The translations under genes and the position numbers were made by a program. The notes below the pieces were generated by a model. The model ran no database searches. It was given only the letters and a program-made list of their open reading frames with translations, and was not told the origin of the DNA. Positions 49,769-57,248 of a stretch of DNA of 64,000 bases are shown in pieces; position 1 is the first letter of the stretch, and every line of letters begins with the position of its first letter. The stretch is from positions 1-64,000 of the forward strand of contig NZ_JAVHLD010000011.1 in NCBI RefSeq assembly GCF_031082295.1. Direction: 5' to 3'. Source of the stretch: Humidesulfovibrio sp. (GTDB taxonomy: Bacteria; Desulfobacterota; Desulfovibrionia; Desulfovibrionales; Desulfovibrionaceae).

Positions 49769-49797
49769 TTTATGCTAAATAAAACGGTAGGTTGCAA
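49769..49797 (-). promoter_or_regulatory. ribBA: Sigma-70-like promoter for ribBA operon
   Basis: Minus-strand TTGCAA (49792-49797) and CATAAA (49769-49774) are separated by 17 bases, about 114 bases before the ribBA start. Matches are four of six at each element. Confidence 0.45.
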
Positions 49798-49840
49798 GCA
49801 CGTCAAAACAGGATGGCAAAAGCATGGTTGTCGGCAACCC

Positions 49841-51571
49841 CTAGCAGCCTTGCTGCACATCCACCTCAACGCAGTTTCGTCCCGCGTTTTTGGCCCGGTA
49901 CAAGGCCTTGTCCGCGCGCTCGACCAGGGATTGCACGCTGTCGCCGTGGATGAACTCCGCCACGCCGAAGCTTGAAGTGATGCGCCCCACCAGCGGGAAG
50001 TCCGTTGCGGCGAACTCCAGGCGCAGGCGCTCGGCCAGTGCGGCCACGACCTTGAGCTCCGTTTCCGGGCAGACCAGCAGGAACTCCTCGCCGCCATGAC
50101 GGCCCACCACGTCCGTCTCGCGGGCGGTGCGGGTGAGCAAGCCGGCAATGGCGATGAGCACGTTGTCGCCGGCCTGGTGCCCGAACATGTCGTTGACCTC
50201 CTTGAAGTGGTCGATATCGAGCAGAATGATGGAAAAGGGCTTGCCGTAGCGCCGGGCGCGCAGCACCTCGGTCTGCATAGCCTCCTCAAGCCTGCGGCGG
50301 TTGGCCAGGCCGGTGAGGCGGTCGGTGCGGGTCATGACCTCCAAGGCCTTGTTCTTCTCGTCAAGCTCCAGCACGGCCTGCTCCAACTTCTCGTTGGCGG
50401 CGGCCAACTCCAGCGTGCGCTGGTCCACCTTCAGCTCCAGGTTCGCCACAAGATCCTGCATGCGCATGACCATCGACCCAAAGGTCCCGTTCAGGACGCT
50501 GATTTCATCGCCTTCCTGCGCCTGGGGCAGCGGCTCCAACGTGTCCGCCCGCAGGCGCGAGGCAGCCTGGGTCAAGGCCACGATCTTGTGCGTCACCGTG
50601 CCGCGGATGAGCCACGCCATCACCAGGGCGAACGCCAGCCCCACCAGGGCCGTGCCCGCGATGGTCACCGTCGCCAGACGGCTGACGCTCTCAATGCGCG
50701 CCCTGGCCCGGTCAACCTCAATGGCGGCCAGGGCCTTGAGGTCGCGGGAAATGGGATCGACTGACTGGGCCTGCAGCGCAAAATCGTTGAACAGGCCGTG
50801 TATCTTCACGTCCACGTCCGGAATGCGCCCGGCCACGGCAAGGTATTCGCGCAGCAACCGTTCAGCCTCGGCCCTCTGCGGGGAGCTGATGCCCGGCGCG
50901 GCGGCAAGCGATTGCCCAAGCCGAAAGCCATCGTTCAAGGCCATCTGCATTTTCGGGCGTTGATGCGTAATAAGATACTCGCGGGAGTGGTGGTCCATTT
51001 CCATAAACAGACCGTAGGGTGCGCCCGAGCCCCTAAGCAGGACCGCCAGCCTCTCGCCCAGCTGCTCCAACTGGCCCAGCAGCCCGGTGCCAGGAGCGGC
51101 AAGGACCGTCACCTGCTGAACGATCTCCTCAAAGCTGTCGCCGAAGCGCTGTGCCGTGGACAGGTACAGGGTGATGTCCTTGTTGCGCTCGCGCAGGGCC
51201 ACGCTGACGCTTGAAACCGCCACCAACTGGCGCAGGTTCTCACTCAAGGCGACAACCCGGGCGATGACCGCCTTGGCAGGAAGGAAATACCGCTCATGAG
51301 CCCGCTCGTATCCCATTTCAGGGTACTGAAGGAAAAAGTCGCGATGCATCCGACGGGCCTTCTCCAGCTCGCCGTCCATTTCAAAGACCCGCTGCCGGAT
51401 CTCCACGCTGGCCAGAATCTCGTCCTCGGCCTGCAAGACCAGCTTCATCGCGCCATAGCCAACCAATGCCTCAAGCAGCAGCAGGCCAAGGAAAAGGGAA
51501 AAGGCGCAACTGAACTTGACGGTGATGCTCAGGCTGTGCCAAAAGCGCGATAAGGAATTGAGCCAGCTCAT
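49841..51571 (-). CDS. Membrane diguanylate cyclase (HAMP-GGDEF)
   Basis: A 576-residue sensor cyclase. A transmembrane helix (about 18-42), a periplasmic helical domain of roughly 260 residues, a second helix (about 304-325), HAMP, a short coiled coil and a GGDEF domain with H-G-G-E-E-F. The inhibitory site R-E-T-D is in its usual place, so product feedback is expected. Its ATG overlaps the stop of the upstream substrate-binding protein gene (ATGA), implying that the binding protein delivers the signal to the periplasmic domain. No permease genes are nearby. Confidence 0.93.
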   Translation of the reverse strand: MSWLNSLSRFWHSLSITVKFSCAFSLFLGLLLLEALVGYGAMKLVLQAEDEILASVEIRQRVFEMDGELEKARRMHRDFFLQYPEMGYERAHERYFLPAKAVIARVVALSENLRQLVAVSSVSVALRERNKDITLYLSTAQRFGDSFEEIVQQVTVLAAPGTGLLGQLEQLGERLAVLLRGSGAPYGLFMEMDHHSREYLITHQRPKMQMALNDGFRLGQSLAAAPGISSPQRAEAERLLREYLAVAGRIPDVDVKIHGLFNDFALQAQSVDPISRDLKALAAIEVDRARARIESVSRLATVTIAGTALVGLAFALVMAWLIRGTVTHKIVALTQAASRLRADTLEPLPQAQEGDEISVLNGTFGSMVMRMQDLVANLELKVDQRTLELAAANEKLEQAVLELDEKNKALEVMTRTDRLTGLANRRRLEEAMQTEVLRARRYGKPFSIILLDIDHFKEVNDMFGHQAGDNVLIAIAGLLTRTARETDVVGRHGGEEFLLVCPETELKVVAALAERLRLEFAATDFPLVGRITSSFGVAEFIHGDSVQSLVERADKALYRAKNAGRNCVEVDVQQGC

Positions 51572-52824
51572 TGTCCCGGGGCGTAGGTGAAGACGACGTT
51601 GCGCTTGAGTTCTTCCACGCCGCCAGCGGGGTCAGCCAACCGCAGAACGTTGAAGCTCTGGGCCGCGCAGTCCCCAAACTCGTTGCAGGTGAGCTGGCCG
51701 GACAGCCCGGCCTTGCCCGACGTGGCATACAGGGCATCGCGCAGGGCCTGGCGACCGATGCGCAAACGCCCGTCCTTGCCCTTCACCGCCACCTTCTCAA
51801 TGGCCGCAAAGAGGATGTCCGCAGCGTCGTAAGCGGTTACGTAATAATCGGTGGGCGGCGAGATGTGGTACCTGGCCACATACTCCGCCACCAGCTTTTC
51901 CAGTCCAGGGGTCTTGCGCGGCGGGGTCGGCCCCACAAAATACATGCCCACGGCAGCATCTTTCACGTCCTTAAGGAAGCTGTCCTCGATGAGCGAGCCG
52001 TCGCTCATAAGCACGGTCTTGCCCAGGGCCGGCATCTTCCTGGCCTGGAGCAGCACATGGTTTCCCTCGGGCTGGAACAGCGGGAAGAACACCAGCTCGG
52101 CCTTGGCATTGACCACGGAGGTGAGCACGGGCTCCATGTTCGTGTCGTTCTTGTTCACCGTGGCCTCCAGCACGATCTTTCCGCCGAGCTTCATGAACTC
52201 CTGGCTGAAGCCGTCGGTCAGGCCACGGGTGTAGATGTCGCCGTCGTTGATGGTGGCCGCGGTGCGAATGCCGAGCTTCTCGAAGGCGAAGCGGGCGGCG
52301 GCAGGGCCGGATGACTCTTCGTTGGGAGCGGTGCGCAGATAGCCCGCCTGCCACTTCGGCGCGCGGTGGCCGCCGATGGCGGTGAGGAATGGCGCGGAGT
52401 TGTTGCCGGAAATCATGGACAGGCCGGCCTTGGACATGACCGCCGCCGCCGAGGCTGCGGCGCCGGAGCAGGTGGTGCCGAAGATGGCCAGAACCTTCGG
52501 GTCGGCCACGACCTTGAGGGCGGCGTTGGCGCCTCCCTCGGGGTTGCACCCGGAGTCTTCGGTCAAGAGCTGCACCTTGTGGCCCAAGATCTTGTCGCCG
52601 CGCCGGGCCAACGCCAGCTCCAAGCCGCGAATCTGCTCCTGGCCCAGGGCCGACACCTTGCCGGTGAGGGCCTGGATGACGCCGAGCTTCAGGGGCTCAT
52701 CAGGCTCAAGGTCCACACACCCCAACTTGTCGGCACAGGGCTCCGGGGCTGGGGCGCAAGCTCCAGTCACAAGCATGAGGAGGAAAATTGCAAACAACAG
52801 GGCGTGATGGACAGGGCGCAGCAT
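51568..52824 (-). CDS. Periplasmic branched-chain amino-acid-type binding protein
   Basis: A 418-residue type I periplasmic binding protein of the LivK/leucine-binding family. The signal peptide ends with T-G-A-C, a lipobox-like site, so it may be membrane-anchored. The mature protein shows L-K-L-G-V-I-Q-A-L-T-G, a long ligand-binding core with S-G-N-N-S-A-P and T-A-Y-D-A-A-D-I-L, and several cysteines. No ABC permease or ATPase genes adjoin; it overlaps a diguanylate cyclase, so a sensory role is likely. The ATG at 52824 has GGAGG seven bases upstream. Confidence 0.88.
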   Translation of the reverse strand: MLRPVHHALLFAIFLLMLVTGACAPAPEPCADKLGCVDLEPDEPLKLGVIQALTGKVSALGQEQIRGLELALARRGDKILGHKVQLLTEDSGCNPEGGANAALKVVADPKVLAIFGTTCSGAAASAAAVMSKAGLSMISGNNSAPFLTAIGGHRAPKWQAGYLRTAPNEESSGPAAARFAFEKLGIRTAATINDGDIYTRGLTDGFSQEFMKLGGKIVLEATVNKNDTNMEPVLTSVVNAKAELVFFPLFQPEGNHVLLQARKMPALGKTVLMSDGSLIEDSFLKDVKDAAVGMYFVGPTPPRKTPGLEKLVAEYVARYHISPPTDYYVTAYDAADILFAAIEKVAVKGKDGRLRIGRQALRDALYATSGKAGLSGQLTCNEFGDCAAQSFNVLRLADPAGGVEELKRNVVFTYAPGQ

Positions 52825-52974
52825 GACGGAACCTCCAGCATCATTCATCTTGGAGATATTAGCCTGAGAACAGGACCACGTAAAGGCTTGCCTGTGATAT
52901 TTCCCGCAAACACTTGCCGGATGCGGCAAGGCGGAGGAGAAGCGCGCTGCGATGACACGCCCGCACAACGAAAA

Positions 52975-53000
52975 AGCCGCAACCCTTTCGGATTGCGGCT
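52975..53000 (-). terminator. Terminator after tRNA-Leu
   Basis: AGCCGCAATCC / GGGTTGCGGCT stem with a GAAA loop and five Ts, ten bases after the tRNA 3' end on the minus strand. Confidence 0.9.
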
Positions 53001-53009
53001 CTGTTCTTT

Positions 53010-53096
53010 TGGTGCCGAAGGGGAGACTCGAACTCCCATGGCCTTGCGACCACTAGACCCTGAACCTAGCGTGTCTACCAATTCCACCACTTCGGC
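53010..53096 (-). tRNA. tRNA-Leu (CAG)
   Basis: An 87-base class II tRNA on the minus strand. The acceptor arms GCCGAAG and CTTCGGC pair fully, followed by A and an encoded CCA. The D-arm has A-A-T-T-G-G-T-A-G-A; the anticodon stem CTAGG/TCTAG encloses TTCAGGG with anticodon CAG; a long variable arm and the T-arm GGGAGTTCGAGTCTCCC follow. The identity agrees with leucine tRNAs reading CUG, a frequent codon in this GC-rich genome. No attachment site or integrase is seen next to it. Confidence 0.95.
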
Positions 53097-53231
53097 ATTC
53101 ATCGGCCAGACAGTGCTGAGCCGTTGTTGCGAGAGAAGCATTTAGCCGCATCGGGCATGCTTGGCAAGGACTTTTTTTCCAGTGGGCGAATTTTCCTGCC
53201 AGACGCCGGACTTCAGCCCGTTCTTCTCCGC

Positions 53232-54509
53232 CTATCTCTCGTCGATGGGCACGTAATCGCGCAGCACCTGGCCGGTATAAACCTGCCGGGGGCGGTGGAT
53301 CTTGGTCGTTTCCAGGTGCTCCTCGTACCAGTGGGCGATCCAGCCGGGCATGCGGCCGATGGCGAACATCACCGGGAACATCTGCACCGGGATGTTCAGG
53401 GCGCGCAGGATGATGCCCGAATAGAAGTCCACGTTGGGGTAAAGCTTGCGCTCCACGAAGTACGGATCAGCCAGGGCCAGCTGCTCCAGCTCCATGGCGA
53501 TGTCCATGAGCTCGTCCAGCTTGCCCAGCTTGAGCAGCAAATCGTGGGCCGCCCGCTTGAGGATCTTGGCACGCGGGTCGAAGTTCTTGTAGATGCGGTG
53601 GCCGAAGCCCATAAGCCGGAACTTCTTCTGCTTGACCATTTCCAGCACCTCGCGCGGGGAGCTCTCTCCGTCGCGGATGTGCTCAAGCATCTCCACCACG
53701 CCCGCGTTGGCGCCGCCGTGCAGCCGCCCCCAGAGCGCGCAGATGCCGGACGAAACAGAGGCGAAGAGGTTGGCCTGGGTGGAGCCTACCATGCGCACCG
53801 TGGAGCAGGAGCAGTTCTGCTCGTGGTCCGCGTGCAGGGTCAGGAACAGGGACAGGGCGCGCACGGCCTCGGGCGAGGGGTCATACGGCCTGTTCGGGAT
53901 GGAGAACATCATGTGCAGGAAGTTCCGGCAGTAGGACAGGGCCGGATTCGGGTACATGAAGGGCAGGCCCATGCTCTTGCGGTAGCTGAAGGCGGCGATG
54001 GTGCGCACCTTGCTGATGATCTTGGAGGCCGCGAGGTAGAACTCGCCCCTGCTCTCGATCTCGAGCAGGTCCGGGTGGTAGCAGCCAAGGGAGTTGATGA
54101 TGGCCGAGAGCATCGCCATGGGGTGCCCGTTGGGCGGGAACCCCTCGAAGTGGTGGCGAAGGTCCTCGTGCAGAAGCTCCTCGGCGCAGAGTCCGGCGGA
54201 GAAGCGCGAAAGCTGGTCGCGCGTGGGCAGCTGGCCGAAGATGAGCAGCCAGGCCGTCTCGGTGAAGGACCCCCGATCGGCTATCTGCTCAATGGGATAG
54301 CCGCGGTAGCGCAGGATGCCATTTTCGCCGTCCACAAAGGTGATGGCGCTCTTGCACGGCCCGGTGTTCACGTAACCCGGGTCATAGGTGATGAACCCGG
54401 TGTCGGCCCGCAGCCTGGTGATGTCCAGGGCGCGGTCGCCCAGGGTGCCCTCGACGATGGGCAGCTCGATTGTCTTGCCGTCGATGATCAGTTGCGCAGT
54501 CTTGGTCAT
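53232..54509 (-). CDS. gltA: Citrate synthase (Si-type)
   Basis: A 425-residue hexameric-type citrate synthase condensing acetyl-CoA and oxaloacetate. The catalytic residues are seen in L-H-G-G-A-N-A-G (histidine), G-F-G-H-R-I-Y-K (histidine) and N-V-D-F-Y-S-G (aspartate). Some Desulfovibrio use the unrelated Re-citrate synthase, so a Si-type gene is notable. The ATG at 54509 is used; a GTG at 54524 would add five residues. The gene stands alone with a tRNA downstream and a divergent ferredoxin gene upstream. Confidence 0.95.
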   Translation of the reverse strand: MTKTAQLIIDGKTIELPIVEGTLGDRALDITRLRADTGFITYDPGYVNTGPCKSAITFVDGENGILRYRGYPIEQIADRGSFTETAWLLIFGQLPTRDQLSRFSAGLCAEELLHEDLRHHFEGFPPNGHPMAMLSAIINSLGCYHPDLLEIESRGEFYLAASKIISKVRTIAAFSYRKSMGLPFMYPNPALSYCRNFLHMMFSIPNRPYDPSPEAVRALSLFLTLHADHEQNCSCSTVRMVGSTQANLFASVSSGICALWGRLHGGANAGVVEMLEHIRDGESSPREVLEMVKQKKFRLMGFGHRIYKNFDPRAKILKRAAHDLLLKLGKLDELMDIAMELEQLALADPYFVERKLYPNVDFYSGIILRALNIPVQMFPVMFAIGRMPGWIAHWYEEHLETTKIHRPRQVYTGQVLRDYVPIDER

Positions 54510-54707
54510 AGTCTCTACACTCACTTCAGTATGCTGTGGCAGGACGCCGACGATTCTTCGCGCCCTCCTCCGGGCAAACCCGGAAACTCAATGGCCTGCG
54601 TACTCGGATTCGTTGCGATTGTCCAGCGCACCCACTCGCAAACGTTAACAATTTTGTCACTTTTACCTGAGGAACCCGCCTTCCAAAGAATGCATACCCC
54701 CGGGGGG

Positions 54708-54735
54708 TTGCCTTCCGGATATTTAGGCTTATACT
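54708..54735 (+). promoter_or_regulatory. Sigma-70-like promoter for Tat ferredoxin operon
   Basis: TTGCCT (54708-54713) and TATACT (54730-54735) are separated by 16 bases, 35 bases before the GTG start. A perfect CCCCCGGGGG palindrome sits just upstream near 54697-54706. Confidence 0.6.
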
Positions 54736-54770
54736 TTGCTGGTCATCGAGACCAACCAACAGGAGCTGTC

Positions 54771-55847
54771 GTGAAAAAGACCTCACCAGCAAAGCCAGAC
54801 CTCTCGCGTCGCCGCTTCCTGGCCTCCCTTGGCCTTGGCGGACTGGGGCTCGTGCTGCCGCGGAGCGCCTCGGCCCAGACGCCTGCGGGCGCCACCGCCG
54901 GGACAGAAGAACTGGCCACCCTGCACGACCTCAGCAAGTGCGTGGGCTGCGGGGCGTGCGTCGATGCCTGCCGCGAGGCCAACGCCCACAAGTTTCCCGA
55001 GCCGACGCGCCCCTTCCCCACAATGTACCCATCCACAGTGAAGGCGGAAGACTGGTCAACCAAGCGGCAGGTCACGGAGCGCCTCACCCCGTACAACTGG
55101 CTGTACATCCAGTCTGCGCGGGGCCAGTACCTGGGCCAGCCCTTCGAGGTGCACATCCCCCGGCGCTGCATGCACTGCCAGAACCCGCCCTGCGCCAACC
55201 TGTGCCCCTGGGGGGCCGCCGCCCGCGAAAAGAACGGCGTGGTGCGCATCGACGACCAAATCTGCCTGGGCGGCGCCAAATGCAAGACCGTGTGCCCCTG
55301 GAAAATTCCTATGCGCCAGACCGGCGTTGGCCTGTACCTGAAGCTGCTGCCAAGCCTTGCGGGCAACGGCGTCATGTACAAATGCGACCGCTGCCACGAC
55401 CGACTGGCCAAGGGGCAGCAACCAGCCTGCATCGAGGCCTGCCCCTACGGAGTGCAGGAGATCGGGCCACGCCCGGAGATCGTGGCCAAGGCCCGCGCCC
55501 TGGCCCGCAACATGAACGGCTACATTTACGGCGAGACCGAGAACGGCGGCACCAATTCGCTCTACGTCTCGCCCGTGCCGTTCGACATCCTGGACGCCGC
55601 GGTGACGACAGGGCCGGGCAAACCGGACTTCGCCAAGGCGCCGGACATGATGGCCGACGAGACCCGCATGGCCTACGCCGCCCTGCTCGCGCCCGTGGCC
55701 GGCATTGTGGCCGGCGCCCTGCGCATCGGCTCGCGCCTGGCGGGCGATGACAAGGATGACCGCCCGGATGGCGACAAGAACGAACGGCCGCCGTCCATCC
55801 CACTGGACACAGACAAGCCGGCCGACAGCAAGGAGCCCTGGTCATGA
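54771..55847 (+). CDS. Tat-exported ferredoxin with four [4Fe-4S] clusters
   Basis: A 358-residue HybA/HmcB-like iron-sulfur subunit. A twin-arginine signal (S-R-R-R-F-L-A-S) lies near residue 12. Four cysteine groups are visible: C-V-G-C-G-A-C-V-D-A-C, C-M-H-C-Q-N-P-P-C-A-N-L-C, C-L-G-G-A-K-C-K-T-V-C and C-D-R-C-H-x8-C-I-E-A-C. A possible second hydrophobic stretch lies near 300-318, then an acidic D/P-rich tail. The start is GTG with AGGAG five bases upstream; the long frame before it runs antisense to gltA. It overlaps the next gene by four bases (ATGA) and forms an electron-transfer pair with it. Confidence 0.92.
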   Translation: MKKTSPAKPDLSRRRFLASLGLGGLGLVLPRSASAQTPAGATAGTEELATLHDLSKCVGCGACVDACREANAHKFPEPTRPFPTMYPSTVKAEDWSTKRQVTERLTPYNWLYIQSARGQYLGQPFEVHIPRRCMHCQNPPCANLCPWGAAAREKNGVVRIDDQICLGGAKCKTVCPWKIPMRQTGVGLYLKLLPSLAGNGVMYKCDRCHDRLAKGQQPACIEACPYGVQEIGPRPEIVAKARALARNMNGYIYGETENGGTNSLYVSPVPFDILDAAVTTGPGKPDFAKAPDMMADETRMAYAALLAPVAGIVAGALRIGSRLAGDDKDDRPDGDKNERPPSIPLDTDKPADSKEPWS

Positions 55848-56299
55848 GCCTGCCCATTACGCGACGCCTGCCCTGGGCCTATGTCCTCATCGTGACCCTG
55901 CTGGCCGTCAGCGGCACCATGCAGATGCCCATCGCCAGCCGCTACCGGATTGTGGCCGTGCCGGGCCTGGCCTGGCTGGGGGATTTCTGGCTCACCCACA
56001 AGCTGCACTACCTTGGGGCCATCGCGCTGCTGACCCTGGTGAGCTACCTCGCCACCCGCTGGCTGCTCGAATGGCGGCGCGACCACGCTCTGACGCCCTT
56101 CGGCCTGGCCCGCGTGGCGCTCCTGGCCGGGCTCATCCTCACGGGCGCGGTGCGGGTGCTGAAGAACCTGCCGGGCGTGTCCTTCTCGCCGGACCCCATC
56201 ATGCTGGTGGACTGGGCGCACCTTGGCCTGGCCTTCGGGCTCGGCGTGCTGGCTCTTGCCCGCCGGTTCGCAAAGGCGAGCTACGTTTGCAAGCGCTAA
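55844..56299 (+). CDS. Four-helix membrane protein, possible b-type cytochrome
   Basis: A 151-residue integral membrane protein with four predicted helices (about 11-28, 54-75, 86-106, 122-142). Histidines in L-T-H-K-L-H-Y and D-W-A-H-L-G lie at helix ends and could bind haem b, as in small cytochrome b subunits. Its overlap with the Tat ferredoxin gene suggests a membrane anchor that passes electrons between periplasmic clusters and the quinone pool. Quinone or haem binding is inference. Confidence 0.75.
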   Translation: MSLPITRRLPWAYVLIVTLLAVSGTMQMPIASRYRIVAVPGLAWLGDFWLTHKLHYLGAIALLTLVSYLATRWLLEWRRDHALTPFGLARVALLAGLILTGAVRVLKNLPGVSFSPDPIMLVDWAHLGLAFGLGVLALARRFAKASYVCKR

Positions 56300-56320
56300 A
56301 CCAGCGCGCCAAAGAACGCC

Positions 56321-56362
56321 AAAGGGGCCATGCCGGACAGTCGCGGCATGGCCCCTTTTTTG
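56321..56362 (+). terminator. Terminator between converging operons
   Basis: Stem AAAGGGGCCATGCCG / CGGCATGGCCCCTTT (56321-56335 and 56344-56358) with an eight-base loop and a T-run on the plus strand. It ends the ferredoxin operon; on the minus strand it meets the end of hypC with only a short T tract. Confidence 0.92.
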
Positions 56363-56382
56363 GGCTCGTTGCGGGCGCGGCG

Positions 56383-56643
56383 CTAGACCACGCGATCCTG
56401 AACGATCCCGGCCTCTTCGGCGGCGGCCATGACGTCGCGCAGCACCTTGAGGGTCTCGCGCGCCTCTTCGGGGTGCAGCTTGCGGATGGCGAACCCGGCG
56501 TGGATGATGAGGAAATCGCCAAGGGCGACCTCTTCGTCCAGAATCATGAGCGAGGCGGTGACGGTGGTGTCGCCTTCGCCCACGCGGCAGGTGGCCACGT
56601 CGTCAGAAATTTCGATGATCTCAGCGGGGACTGCTAGGCACAT
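56383..56643 (-). CDS. hypC: Hydrogenase maturation chaperone HypC
   Basis: An 86-residue HypC/HupF/HoxL-type protein that carries the Fe(CN)2CO unit to the large subunit with HypD. The N-terminus M-C2-L-A-V-P-A gives the essential cysteine. The ATG at 56643 has AGGAG six bases upstream and lies inside the end of the protease gene (10-base overlap). Other hyp genes are not in the window. Confidence 0.94.
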   Translation of the reverse strand: MCLAVPAEIIEISDDVATCRVGEGDTTVTASLMILDEEVALGDFLIIHAGFAIRKLHPEEARETLKVLRDVMAAAEEAGIVQDRVV

Positions 56644-57167
56644 GGTTCTCTCTCCTGTGTGATCGACCCGGGGTTGGCCTTGAGGCTGTATGTGCCACCG
56701 GCCTTGACGATCTCCTCCAGCACGAAGCCGATAAGCGGCTCCTGGCGCTGTTTCGCCACCTCCGAAAGCCCCACATTCATGGTGTGGTAATCGAAGGGCT
56801 CCATGCCGATGATGACGGCCTCGGGTCTGTTGCCCACAATCTCGCACATGATGAGCGTATCCACAAGGTCTGTCTGGTGCATGGAATCCTTGAAGGCAAG
56901 GCTCTTGCGCAGGTCCTCTCCGGTGAGGCGGTAGATGCTTCCGGGCTCGCCATCGCCCAGCACGGCGTCGACCACGATGAGCAGTTCGCAGTTCATGATG
57001 GGGTCCATGAGGCGGGTGCCAAGGGTGCCGCCGTCCATGACGGTGACGTTGTCGGACAGGTCGTAGAGGCGGTTGATCTCGTCCGCCGCAGCGACACCGA
57101 TGCCTTCATCGGTGAAAAGGATATTGCCCACGCCAAGGACCAGGATGCGTTTTTGCGAGTCAGTCAT
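56634..57167 (-). CDS. hynC: Hydrogenase maturation protease
   Basis: A 177-residue endopeptidase of the HyaD/HybD family that cuts the C-terminus of the large subunit after nickel insertion. The nickel-sensing residues can be placed at E21 (F-T-D-E-G), D67 (V-V-D-A-V-L) and H97 (D-S-M-H-Q-T-D), matching E16, D62 and H93 of HybD. It starts about 80 bases after hynA, with a terminator-like hairpin between, and overlaps hypC. Confidence 0.94.
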   Translation of the reverse strand: MTDSQKRILVLGVGNILFTDEGIGVAAADEINRLYDLSDNVTVMDGGTLGTRLMDPIMNCELLIVVDAVLGDGEPGSIYRLTGEDLRKSLAFKDSMHQTDLVDTLIMCEIVGNRPEAVIIGMEPFDYHTMNVGLSEVAKQRQEPLIGFVLEEIVKAGGTYSLKANPGSITQEREPCA

Positions 57168-57197
57168 GCGGCCTCTTTGCTCTTTGAAGTGAAAAAG

Positions 57198-57229
57198 GGA
57201 CGGGAACCCGGTTGCCCGGATTCCCGTCC
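57198..57229 (-). terminator. Terminator-like hairpin between hynA and hynC
   Basis: Stem GGACGGGAA / TTCCCGTCC (57221-57229 with 57198-57206) with an internal CCGG/CCGG pairing, followed on the minus strand by CTTTTTC. It lies 20 bases after the hynA stop and 31 bases before the hynC start. It may lower expression of the maturation genes relative to the structural genes. Confidence 0.75.
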
Positions 57230-57248
57230 ACTCAATGGTCCTTAAGGC

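Noticed and set aside
49656-49840. FMN riboswitch before ribBA
   Set aside because: None of the conserved RFN-element segments could be found on the minus strand.
53010-53096. tRNA-Leu as an integration site
   Set aside because: No integrase, direct repeat of the tRNA 3' end or island of foreign composition lies beside it.
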